From the NCBI RefSeq assembly GCF_006352025.1, contig NZ_CP040936.1, forward strand, positions 558,001 to 622,000: a stretch of 64,000 nucleotides of DNA, in the 5' to 3' direction. Below the pieces are notes generated by a model. That model made no database searches. It saw nothing but the letters and a program-made list of their open reading frames with translations, and was not told the origin of the DNA. Position numbers and translations under genes: made by a program. The DNA comes from Hymenobacter sp. DG01 (GTDB taxonomy: Bacteria; Bacteroidota; Bacteroidia; Cytophagales; Hymenobacteraceae). Shown in pieces: positions 9,089-16,172 of this stretch; within the stretch, counting starts at the first letter, position 1; every line of letters begins with the position of its first letter.

Positions 9089-9805
9089 GTGACTGATTCC
9101 TCTACCACCCCGCCCGCCCGCCCTGATCTGCTGCGCATCCCCTACGATGACTACCGCGCCCTGCCGGCCATTGCCAACTCCGACCTCTCGCGCCTGCGCG
9201 ACGCGCTTAATGGCCGCGCCCCTCGCCCGCATACCAGCGTAGGTGGCGCCCTGGGCCTGGGCACAGCCTTCCATACGGCCCTGCTGGAGCCCAACCTCTA
9301 CGAGCCCGGCCAGCCCGGCATCAACGACACCCTGATCTGGTGGATGGTGGATGGCGTAAAGCTCAACCCTGAAGTAAATGACCTGCTGGAGGTAGGCATT
9401 CCTGAGCCCAGCTGCATCTTCACCGAGCCCGTTACGAACACCCTCTGCAAGCTCCGCGCCGACCTGGTGGTGGATCAGCCCGGGCAGCCCTACACCATCG
9501 TGGACTTCAAAACCACCATGGCCCGCGACCATAACCATTTCGTGGAGCAGTGCACTCAGTACGACTACGACCGGCAGGCCGCGTTCTATGCCGATGCCCT
9601 GCACGCCGACCGTTTCCTGCTGATTGGAGTGCAGAAGGTGGAACCCTTCAAAGTATTTGTGTACGAGGTGCCGCCCCTGCTGCGCAACGAGGGCCGCGCC
9701 AAATACCTGCGCCTGCTCAAGCTGCTACAGCCCGAAACACCGGTACCCCTCTCGGTGGTGCAAGCCGTGCGCGAAGTCCGCGACGCCCTGAACGGCGTAG
9801 AGTAG
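9089..9805 (+). CDS. PD-(D/E)XK nuclease-like protein (RecB/exonuclease VIII type)
   Basis: Predicted nuclease of 238 residues from a GTG start (VTDSSTTPP); an ATG at 9014 would add 25 Cys- and Phe-rich residues covering an upstream hairpin, so it is less likely. The core fits the PD-(D/E)XK fold: LRADLVV (first acidic residue), IVDFKTT (D-x-K) and a following QYDYDRQAAFYAD helix as in the RecE/Cas4-like clan and DUF3799. LGTAFHTALLEP supplies the early His motif. It stands alone, without a recombinase partner, so a role in phage or repair functions is unsupported. Confidence 0.8.
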   Translation: MTDSSTTPPARPDLLRIPYDDYRALPAIANSDLSRLRDALNGRAPRPHTSVGGALGLGTAFHTALLEPNLYEPGQPGINDTLIWWMVDGVKLNPEVNDLLEVGIPEPSCIFTEPVTNTLCKLRADLVVDQPGQPYTIVDFKTTMARDHNHFVEQCTQYDYDRQAAFYADALHADRFLLIGVQKVEPFKVFVYEVPPLLRNEGRAKYLRLLKLLQPETPVPLSVVQAVREVRDALNGVE

Positions 9806-9826
9806 AAACAGTCCGTTGCGGCTTCC

Positions 9827-9870
9827 GCAGCCCCCACCGAAACGCCGTGCCGTGTTTCGGTGGGGGCTGC
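9827..9870 (+). terminator. intrinsic terminator after the nuclease gene
   Basis: 17-base arms GCAGCCCCCACCGAAAC / GTTTCGGTGGGGGCTGC directly after the stop codon, followed by CGTTTTCG. Confidence 0.8.
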
Positions 9871-9935
9871 CGTTTTCGCGCCGCTCTCGTTAGGAAGGCT
9901 TGCCCATATAGTAGGATGCGAAACGGGGTAGGGTA

Positions 9936-10046
9936 TAGCGGACTCCTGAACGGTGTAAAGACACATAGTTGCGTCTCATCGTCCGCGCCGCGCTGGCATC
10001 GTTGTTCAATGGTAAGACGCAACTATGCGTCTCTACAGGTCCGCTA
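9936..10046. repeat. inverted repeat built on an AGACGCAACTATGCGTCT word
   Basis: TAGCGGAC at 9936 faces GTCCGCTA at 10039-10046. Inside, CATAGTTGCGTCT faces AGACGCAACTATG. The arms are imperfect overall and look like a second family of mobile intergenic hairpin. No coding sequence is seen. Confidence 0.6.
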
Positions 10047-10110
10047 TCCTGTTTTATATGCTCTGATAAATTAATTATTGAATTAATTAGGATAAATACC
10101 TGAGCTCGGT

Positions 10111-10118
10111 TATACTTG
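10111..10118 (+). promoter_or_regulatory. possible -7 element for the asnA leader transcript
   Basis: TATACTTG differs by one base from the Bacteroidota -7 consensus TAnnTTTG and lies 31 bases before the leader-peptide ATG. A convincing -33 element was not found. Confidence 0.4.
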
Positions 10119-10149
10119 TACTATAGCTGACGAAAAACTGACCTATTAC

Positions 10150-10239
10150 ATGCGTCATTTCCGCAATAATCTCCAGAATAATAGCTCGAATAATAATCTT
10201 ATTCGAGACTGGAAGGCTATTGCTCCATTGGAGAGATGA
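10150..10239 (+). CDS. asnA leader peptide (Asn-rich, 29 residues)
   Basis: Short reading frame starting MRHFRNNLQNNSSNNNLIRD. Seven of its residues are Asn, all AAT codons, packed into residues 6-16. It ends with TGA just before an intrinsic terminator, and the next gene is asparagine synthetase. This is the classic arrangement of a ribosome-stalling leader that senses charged tRNA-Asn. The Asn codons lie over the 5' strand of a hairpin whose 3' side includes the antiterminator strand. No protein function is implied beyond sensing. Read by hand; it is too short for usual gene calling. Confidence 0.8.
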   Translation: MRHFRNNLQNNSSNNNLIRDWKAIAPLER

Positions 10240-10290
10240 AAAATCAATAACTGATTTTTTTCAAAGCCTTCCGCTACAACGGAAGGCTTT
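10180..10290 (+). promoter_or_regulatory. transcription attenuator of asnA
   Basis: Alternative structures are visible. A protector hairpin: CTCGAATAA (10185-10193) with TTATTCGAG (10199-10207), closed further out by AATAGC (10180-10185) with GCTATT (10216-10221). An antiterminator: GGAAGGCT (10211-10218) is fully complementary to AGCCTTCC (10265-10272). A terminator: AAAGCCTTCC (10263-10272) with GGAAGGCTTT (10281-10290) and a T run. A ribosome stalled at the Asn codons would break the first hairpin, free GGAAGGCT to capture the terminator's 5' arm, and allow asnA transcription. With ample charged tRNA-Asn the ribosome reaches the stop codon and the terminator forms. Confidence 0.8.
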
Positions 10291-10294
10291 TTTT
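10263..10294 (+). terminator. intrinsic terminator within the asnA leader
   Basis: 10-base arms AAAGCCTTCC / GGAAGGCTTT with an 8-base loop and a run of seven T residues. It stands about 160 bases upstream of the asnA start codon, where only a regulated (leader) terminator makes sense. Confidence 0.85.
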
Positions 10295-10457
10295 GTGCCT
10301 GCGGTTTGGTGCTGCTTCTGAAGCAGCCCGAATAAAGCCGGTTTTCCGAGCACAAATAATTTCTGGATTTCCGAAAAAAACTTCCCGGCGGGAGAAGGGA
10401 ATTCGTGTGCCTTTACAAAACAAAAATTCACTTCATAAACTCCTAAAATTAATTGCC

Positions 10458-11465
10458 ATGACCGCGCAGGAATTACTGAAAACGGAGGAAGCTATCAGCT
10501 TCGTAAAAGAAACCTTTGCCAAAGAGCTCAGCACCCGGCTGCAGCTTAGCAAGGTGTCGTCGCCGATTGCGGTGCTGGACGGCACGGGCATCAACGATGA
10601 CCTGAACGGCATTGAGCGCCCGGTTGGCTTCCCGGTTAAGGCCCTGGACGAGCGCCGCGCGGTGGTGGTGCACTCCCTGGCTAAATGGAAGCGGGTGCGC
10701 CTGCAGGAGCTGGGCATTGAGGCCGGCCGCGGGCTGCTGACCGACATGCGCGCCCTGCGCCCCGACGAAGACTATTCGCCCATTCACTCTATCTACGTGG
10801 ACCAGTGGGACTGGGAAAAGCACATCACCCCCGAGCAGCGCACTCCCGCGTTTCTGAAAGCCACCGTAGAGCGCATTTACGAAGCCCTGAAAACCACCGA
10901 GGCCCGCGTCAGTGCCGAGTACCCGGAAATTACGCCTGTGCTGCCCGGAAAAATCACCTTCCTGCACGCCGAGGACCTGCTGCGGCAGTACCCAACCCTC
11001 ACGCCGAAGGAGCGCGAGCATGAGGTGACCAGACAGTACGGCGCCGTGTTCCTGATGGGCATCGGCCACGAGCTCAGCCACGGCGAGCCCCACGACGGCC
11101 GCGCCCCCGACTACGACGACTGGAGCACCGAAACGGAGGACGGGTACCGCGGCCTCAACGGTGATATTCTGCTCTGGCACCCGGTGCTGGAAACTTCCTT
11201 CGAGGTGTCATCAATGGGTATTCGGGTGGATAAGCAGGCCCTGGTGCGCCAGCTGGCCCTGCGCGGTTGCCAGGACCGGCAGGAGCTGTCGTTCCATGCG
11301 CGCCTGCTCAAGGATGAGCTGCCCCAGAGCATTGGCGGCGGCATTGGCCAGAGCCGGGTATGCATGTTTATGCTGCGCAAAGCACACATTGGGCAGGTGC
11401 AGGTGAGCATCTGGCCGGAAGCCGTGCGGGCCGAGCTGGCGGGCACGGGCGTGGGCCTGCTGTAA
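10458..11465 (+). CDS. asnA: aspartate-ammonia ligase (asparagine synthetase A)
   Basis: Makes asparagine from aspartate, ammonia and ATP (AMP-forming), a class II aminoacyl-tRNA-synthetase-like enzyme. It has 335 residues from the ATG at 10458 (E. coli AsnA is 330); the frame stays open upstream to 10293 but that part covers the leader. Family motifs: DGTGINDDLNGIERPV, HSLAKWKR, MRALRPDE, DQWDWEK, GIGHELSHGEPHDGRAPDYD and the final SIGGGIGQSR. Expression is probably controlled by the Asn-codon attenuator directly upstream rather than by a DNA-binding regulator. Confidence 0.97.
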   Translation: MTAQELLKTEEAISFVKETFAKELSTRLQLSKVSSPIAVLDGTGINDDLNGIERPVGFPVKALDERRAVVVHSLAKWKRVRLQELGIEAGRGLLTDMRALRPDEDYSPIHSIYVDQWDWEKHITPEQRTPAFLKATVERIYEALKTTEARVSAEYPEITPVLPGKITFLHAEDLLRQYPTLTPKEREHEVTRQYGAVFLMGIGHELSHGEPHDGRAPDYDDWSTETEDGYRGLNGDILLWHPVLETSFEVSSMGIRVDKQALVRQLALRGCQDRQELSFHARLLKDELPQSIGGGIGQSRVCMFMLRKAHIGQVQVSIWPEAVRAELAGTGVGLL

Positions 11466-11605
11466 GCGGGACTATAGTTTGCGTTGCCGCCGGAGGCAAC
11501 CCAGGCGGGGAAGCAGGTTTGGCGGCCGTAGCTTCTCCGCGTGCTTTTTTAGCGGTATAGTCGGTGCCCGATGCGCTAGCGCGTGGCCGCGCGACTGGCA
11601 GGTTC

Positions 11606-12934
11606 TTAACCGGTAACCGGAGGGCGTGGGGTAGGCTCGTGCAGGAGCTGCCGCGCCGCCGTGGCCCCACTAACCAGGGCCGCTTCTACCGTGCCAATGT
11701 ACGGCCCCTGATACACCCCTTCGCCGGCTATAAAAAGGGTGCCGGCCACGGGCGTAGCCAAGGCCGCGCGGTGAGCCGTGGCGTGCAGAGCCGAGTAGGA
11801 GTAGGCCCCGCGCGCCAGCGGATCGGCAGCCCAGTTCACGATGCGGTGGGCCCGCAGGTGCTCCCGCAGGAATTCGGGGGTAGTGTCCAGCAGGTAGGCC
11901 ACGGAGTCCAGGGCCTCGGCCAGCAGCTCCGCGTCGGGGGCGTGGCGGCGCCGGTGGGCCGCCGGGCCCGCCAGCCACCCCGTCAGGATAGGGCGCGGGT
12001 CCGGGAACTGGCTCCACCAGGTAGGGATGGCCGCATCAGAGAACAGAAAGTCCAGGTTGGGTAGGGGTTGGGCAAGCTGCGGAGCCGCCTGCTCCCAGAT
12101 GGGGGCATCAAACTCCAGCAAAACCTTAATAACGGGGCCGAAGCCCAGGGCCCGGGCCGCCTCCCGGTGCTGGGGTAGGTCGGGTTTCAGGTGGAGGTAC
12201 CCTGCCTCTCCGGGCTGGGCCTGCAGCACGCCCAGCGGCACGGTCAGTAGCACCTGCGAAGCCTGCAGCACCTGCCCATCGGCGCACCGCACGCGCACCT
12301 GACCCGGCTGCCAGTGAAGCTCGGTTACCTGGGTGTTCAGCTGCACGGTAACCCCGGCGGCTTGCGCATCCTGAGCCAGCCACTCCACCAGGCGGCCGTA
12401 GCCGCCCTCAGGGCGCGGCGAGTCCTCGGCTCCGTTGCCGCTCCACTCGTCGCGCAGGGCAAATGTGCTGGCCCGGCTTGCATCGGCCGCGTCGTAACCC
12501 TCGGCGAAGCGCCGTACCTGCTCGCGCATGGTGCGATGCTCCGGCTCGGGGAAGTAGCGGGCCAGAAAGGAGTTCAGAACCACATCGTGCGGAAGCTCGC
12601 GCAGCTTCTCCAGCAGCAGGGGCATGTCGTCGAAGAAGGATTCGGCTGGCCGGGCGCGGCCCGCTTCCACCTCGTAGGTAGTGCCGGCCGTATCGTGGCA
12701 GACAATGCCGGCTTCCGCCAGCAGCTGGCGGGTGAGTGGTACGTCGCCGTGCAGGAACTCGGCTCCGCCTTCCACCGGCTGCGAAAAACCACCCTCCGGG
12801 GAGGTGTCAATGCGACCACCGAGGCGGTTGCGAGCCTCCAGCAGCAGCACGCGGCGCCCGGCGCGGGCCAGGGTGCGGGCCGCCAACAGGCCGGCGGCTC
12901 CACCCCCAATAATCAGAATATCAGGTTCAGACAT
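11606..12934 (-). CDS. FAD-dependent amine oxidase family protein
   Basis: Flavoprotein of 442 residues in the monoamine oxidase/phytoene desaturase fold. N-terminal dinucleotide motif ILIIGGGAAGLLAARTL followed by LLLEARNRLGGRI, and the C-terminal FAD-contact motif LFIAGEGVYQGPYIGTVEAA. No signal peptide. Start at 12934 (MSEPDILI); three upstream codons are also possible. Substrate unknown. A distantly related, Tat-exported amine oxidase lies at 58278-59975. It is convergent with asnA and has no obvious operon partner. Confidence 0.88.
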   Translation of the reverse strand: MSEPDILIIGGGAAGLLAARTLARAGRRVLLLEARNRLGGRIDTSPEGGFSQPVEGGAEFLHGDVPLTRQLLAEAGIVCHDTAGTTYEVEAGRARPAESFFDDMPLLLEKLRELPHDVVLNSFLARYFPEPEHRTMREQVRRFAEGYDAADASRASTFALRDEWSGNGAEDSPRPEGGYGRLVEWLAQDAQAAGVTVQLNTQVTELHWQPGQVRVRCADGQVLQASQVLLTVPLGVLQAQPGEAGYLHLKPDLPQHREAARALGFGPVIKVLLEFDAPIWEQAAPQLAQPLPNLDFLFSDAAIPTWWSQFPDPRPILTGWLAGPAAHRRRHAPDAELLAEALDSVAYLLDTTPEFLREHLRAHRIVNWAADPLARGAYSYSALHATAHRAALATPVAGTLFIAGEGVYQGPYIGTVEAALVSGATAARQLLHEPTPRPPVTG

Positions 12935-13081
12935 GCAGTACAAAGCACACCTAACGCCGGGGCTACCCCTTTCCGGAACATGAAAGCCGGCTCATGGCGC
13001 TGGTGCTGGTTCCGCTTATAACACCAACCGGGGGTAGCAGGTTTACCGCCCGGAGCATTGCGGGGCGGCTGGGCAGCGGCT

Positions 13082-13393
13082 TTACAGGTTGATCCAGCTG
13101 GTGCGGGCGGGCATGGCTACCGGGTGCGACTGCACTACGGCAGTAACTGCCAGGGGCTGGCCAGCCGCATCGTGGTAGCGGACCATGTATTGCGGGGCTG
13201 CGCCGGGCGGCAGAATGGCCATGTCGAGGAAGGGGCTGCGGGCGTTGCGGGCCACGCACTGCCAGCCTTCCTGCTGGCAGCGGCGGTACACAAAGGCAAA
13301 GCAGCCCGCATCCGTGGTAAAATCGAGGCGGCGGCCAGCCGGCACCAGATGAAGCTGCAGATGAGGCAAGAGAGTAGGGGTAGGCATAGGCAT
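13082..13393 (-). CDS. orphan small protein, paralogue of the one at 29968-30297
   Basis: 103 residues, no signal peptide, no known family recognised. It aligns along most of its length with the 109-residue protein at 29968-30297: shared LQLHLVPAG-RLDF, G-FA-VYRR, W-C-A-NA-SP-LD and YMV-Y-DAAG, interpretable as short beta strands. Both genes have the same 40-base motif about 70 bases upstream. That points to a small co-regulated family with recent duplication. Function unknown. Confidence 0.75.
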   Translation of the reverse strand: MPMPTPTLLPHLQLHLVPAGRRLDFTTDAGCFAFVYRRCQQEGWQCVARNARSPFLDMAILPPGAAPQYMVRYHDAAGQPLAVTAVVQSHPVAMPARTSWINL

Positions 13394-13467
13394 GGTGGGT
13401 AAGACGAACAGGACAGCTGGGTAGCACCCTCAGTCTGACAGGTGCCTAAACGAGCCCATCGGGCCTT

Positions 13468-13513
13468 TAGCTCCCGGGTTTATACGGATTTAGCTCCCGC
13501 GAAAACCCCGATT
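13468..13513 (-). promoter_or_regulatory. shared upstream motif, copy 1
   Basis: Read on the plus strand, TAGCTCCCGGGTTT is followed by TACGGATTT and, nine bases on, GAAAACCCCG. The copy at 30364-30408 begins with the same 14 bases, keeps TACG-ATTT and the AAAACCC block at nearly the same spacing. TACGxATTT and AAAACCCGTA are roughly inverted, as in a dimeric regulator site. It lies about 75 bases upstream of the 13082-13393 gene. Confidence 0.65.
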
Positions 13514-13650
13514 TTCCTCTGCGTATTCCGCCATTCCGGCCCGATTGAGCCTCGATGTACATAATCGGGGGATTCGCTAACTCGCTTGTTGTGAGCTCGT
13601 AAAGAGGTAATAAGCGGAATCGAATTGCCCACTTCATCTCCTTATCTCAC

Positions 13651-14445
13651 ATGACGACGACCTCATCCTACGCCCTGGTTACGGGCGCCACCAGCGGCAT
13701 TGGCTACGAGCTGGCTAAACTGCTGGCCCAGGACCACTACAACCTGATACTGGTGGCCCGCAACCCCCAGGAGCTGGAGCAAACCGCAGCTGAGTTTCGG
13801 CAGCAGTACGGCGTAGAAGTAGAAACCATTGCCCAGGATCTGTTTCAGCGCGAGGCTCCCTTTGCGGTGTACGAGGCCGTGCAGGCCAAAGGCCTGCAGG
13901 TAGAGGTGCTGGTAAACAACGCCGGCCAGGGCCAGTACGGCGAGTTTATTGAAACCGACATCAACCGGGAGCTGGATATTATTCAGCTGAACATTGGGGC
14001 CTACGTGGTGCTCACCAAGAAATTCCTGCAGGAAATGGTGGCCCGCAAGCAGGGTAAAATTTTGCAGGTTTCCTCCATTGGGGGCGAGTTGCCGGGGCCG
14101 CTGCAGTCGGTGTACCACGGCACCAAGGCCTTTATCACCTCTTTCACGGAAGCCATTCGGGAGGAAACCAAGGAAACCGGCGTCACCATCACGGCCCTGC
14201 TGCCCGGCGTTACCGACACCGACTTCTTCAACAAGGCCGATATGACCCAATCGAAGCTGGTGAAGGAAGGCAACCCTGCTGACCCTGCCGAGGTAGCCAA
14301 AGACGGTTACGAAGCCCTGAAGGCCGGCAAAGACAAAGTAGTGTCGGGCTTCATGAACAAAGTGCAGGTAGCCGTCAGCAACATCATCCCCGATAGTCTG
14401 GTGGCCGCCAACCTGCACGAGCAGGGCAAGCCCAGCGAGAAGTAA
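13651..14445 (+). CDS. SDR family oxidoreductase
   Basis: Classical short-chain dehydrogenase of 264 residues: TGATSGIGYELAK cofactor motif at about residue 10, VNNAGQGQYGEF, catalytic SSIGGELPGPLQSVYHGTK (Ser, Tyr, Lys). It resembles the DltE/YqjQ-like group often annotated simply as SDR oxidoreductase. No linked pathway; the next gene is convergent and separated by a strong two-way terminator. Substrate unknown. Confidence 0.87.
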   Translation: MTTTSSYALVTGATSGIGYELAKLLAQDHYNLILVARNPQELEQTAAEFRQQYGVEVETIAQDLFQREAPFAVYEAVQAKGLQVEVLVNNAGQGQYGEFIETDINRELDIIQLNIGAYVVLTKKFLQEMVARKQGKILQVSSIGGELPGPLQSVYHGTKAFITSFTEAIREETKETGVTITALLPGVTDTDFFNKADMTQSKLVKEGNPADPAEVAKDGYEALKAGKDKVVSGFMNKVQVAVSNIIPDSLVAANLHEQGKPSEK

Positions 14446-14468
14446 GCACTCGGTTTTTGGTGTTTTGA

Positions 14469-14507
14469 CAACAGCCCCTACCCCCGCCGCGGGGGTAGGG
14501 GCTGTTG
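14469..14507. terminator. bidirectional intrinsic terminator between SDR and DinB genes
   Basis: 19-base arms CAACAGCCCCTACCCCCGC / GCGGGGGTAGGGGCTGTTG, almost without loop, placed between convergent genes. Confidence 0.8.
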
Positions 14508-14541
14508 CTTTGCGGTTGCTGAGTAGCGTGGGGGTAGCGTT

Positions 14542-15063
14542 TTAGGCGTGGTATTCCTCGTCGGCAGAAGGGCCGTAAATGCTGGGCACGGGCACATCGA
14601 GCAGGCGCAGGTACACGGAGAGCTGGCCGCGGTGATGCACGCAGTGGTTGATGAGGTGACGTACTACCTCCGCCCGGGTAAGGCGCATGATGATTTGCTC
14701 GTGGTAGCGCATTGTCCAGGTTTGCTCGAAGGTTTCGGGGGTAGCAGCCGTGAGGGCGGCGCAGGCGGCCGCCCCGCTTTCCTGGAGGCGCTGCAGCAAC
14801 TCGGCGGTGCTGGCGGGCAAAGCCAACGCCTGGTCGTCGTAGCTGCTCAGGTCCAGCTCGTCCGTTGCGAAAGTGTTGGCAATGCCTCCAATCAGATCGA
14901 CGACGTGCAGTACCAGGACGCCCAGCGTCATGGATTTGGGGTGCGGCTGCCAGGAAAACTGCGCTACTGGGGCGCGCTCCAGCACGCGGCGGGTTAGCTC
15001 CAGCTCGTGCTGAAGCTCGGGGAGGAGGGCCTGGGTCAGGGGGGCAAGCAGGGTAGCTTCCAT
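14542..15063 (-). CDS. DinB family protein
   Basis: 173-residue four-helix-bundle protein of the DinB/YfiT superfamily. Three His positions expected for the metal site are visible: HVVDLIGG (helix 2) and HLINHCVHHRGQLSVYLR near residue 135-150. Members include metal-dependent thiol transferases, but many have no known reaction. It is followed upstream on the same strand by the frameshifted WYL regulator, about 120 bases away. Confidence 0.88.
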   Translation of the reverse strand: MEATLLAPLTQALLPELQHELELTRRVLERAPVAQFSWQPHPKSMTLGVLVLHVVDLIGGIANTFATDELDLSSYDDQALALPASTAELLQRLQESGAAACAALTAATPETFEQTWTMRYHEQIIMRLTRAEVVRHLINHCVHHRGQLSVYLRLLDVPVPSIYGPSADEEYHA

Positions 15064-15181
15064 GGGTAAGGTTGAAGTGTGGTGGATGATACTTCAAACC
15101 TAGAGGCGCCCACTGACAGCCCTATGTCAGGAGGGTAGTAGAAAATTTTCAGAAAGTAACCGTCCCTGCAAAACCCGTGGT

Positions 15182-16137
15182 TTAGCCGAAATAGGTGTGG
15201 GCCTGATTCACCAGCTCGCGCACCTGCTCCCGCAGCTCCGGCGGCGACACGATGGTGGCCTGCCCGGCGAAGAGCAGCAGCCAGCGGGCCAGATAATCGA
15301 GATTATGGGCCAGAAACGTGACTTCCCGCCAGCCATCGGGGAGGGCCTGCTCATGCGCCCACCCGAAATGATGCTTGTTTTCCTCTACGTGGGGTAGGGC
15401 CTCGGGGCCGAAGCGCACCACGGCGGCGTGGGTCTGGTGGCGTTGGGCTTCCTGGGCCCAGTAGGTTTGCAGGGTGTCGGGGCGGGGCTCGAAGTGCTCC
15501 TCGCGCAGGTGCAGGCCGGCAATCCGGTCGAGGCGGAAGTCGCGGAACTCCTGGCGCAGGCGGCAGAACGCCACTACGTGCCAGTACTGCCCGAAGTAGA
15601 TGCCAATAGGCTCCACGTCGCGGCGGGTGGGGGTGCCGTGGTAGCCGGCCCGGTACTCCAGCGTTACTACCTGGCGCTGGGCAATGCTGGTGAGCAGGGG
15701 CTGGTGCAGGTTGGCGGGTGGGTCCGGAATGGCCGGGTGCGCTGGTGGCGGGGCTGCAGAATAGTAATGCGCGGGCTCAGCTCCTCCACGTAGTCACGGT
15801 CGGGGCGGCGGAGCACGGCGCGCAGCTTGTCCATGGCGGCGTTGCTTAGCTGGGCCGTGTGCGCATCGGTGAGCTGGTGGGCCAGCTTTTCGGCCGTGAG
15901 CAGGGCCAGGGCTTCTTCGCGGCTGAACATCACGGGGGGTAGGCGGTAGCCCTCGGCCAGGCAGTAGCCTACCCCCGCCTCGCCGCACAAAGGCACGCCG
16001 GCTTCTTCCAGGGTGCGCAGGTCGCGGTACACGGTGCGCAGGCTTACCCCGTAGCGGGTGGCCAGGTCCTGGGCCTTCACCACACGGCGGGCCTGCAGCT
16101 GCACCAGAATAGCCGTAATTCGATCAAAGCGGTTCAT
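15182..16137 (-). pseudogene. YafY-type HTH/WYL transcriptional regulator, frameshifted
   Basis: Two reading frames form one regulator. The first (16137 down to about 15730) starts MNRFDRITAILVQLQ and has a DeoR-like winged helix (LATRYGVSLRTVYRDLRTLEEAG). The second (down to 15182) carries the WYL domain: EPIGIYFGQYWHVVAFCRLR and FRLDRI. The frame change lies near 15725-15740; reading ...NLHQPLLTSIAQRQVVTLEYRAGY there joins them, so one base appears lost. Otherwise both halves look intact, which fits a sequencing error or a very recent mutation. Intact homologues are about 315 residues and often regulate a neighbouring gene, here perhaps dinB. Confidence 0.85.
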
Positions 16138-16172
16138 TACCTGCAAAGTAAGCAGCGGGGGGTAGGAGCCAC

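Noticed and set aside
9936..10046. considered as a CRISPR repeat-spacer unit
   Set aside because: Only one pair of facing arms, no regular direct repeats and no cas genes in the window.
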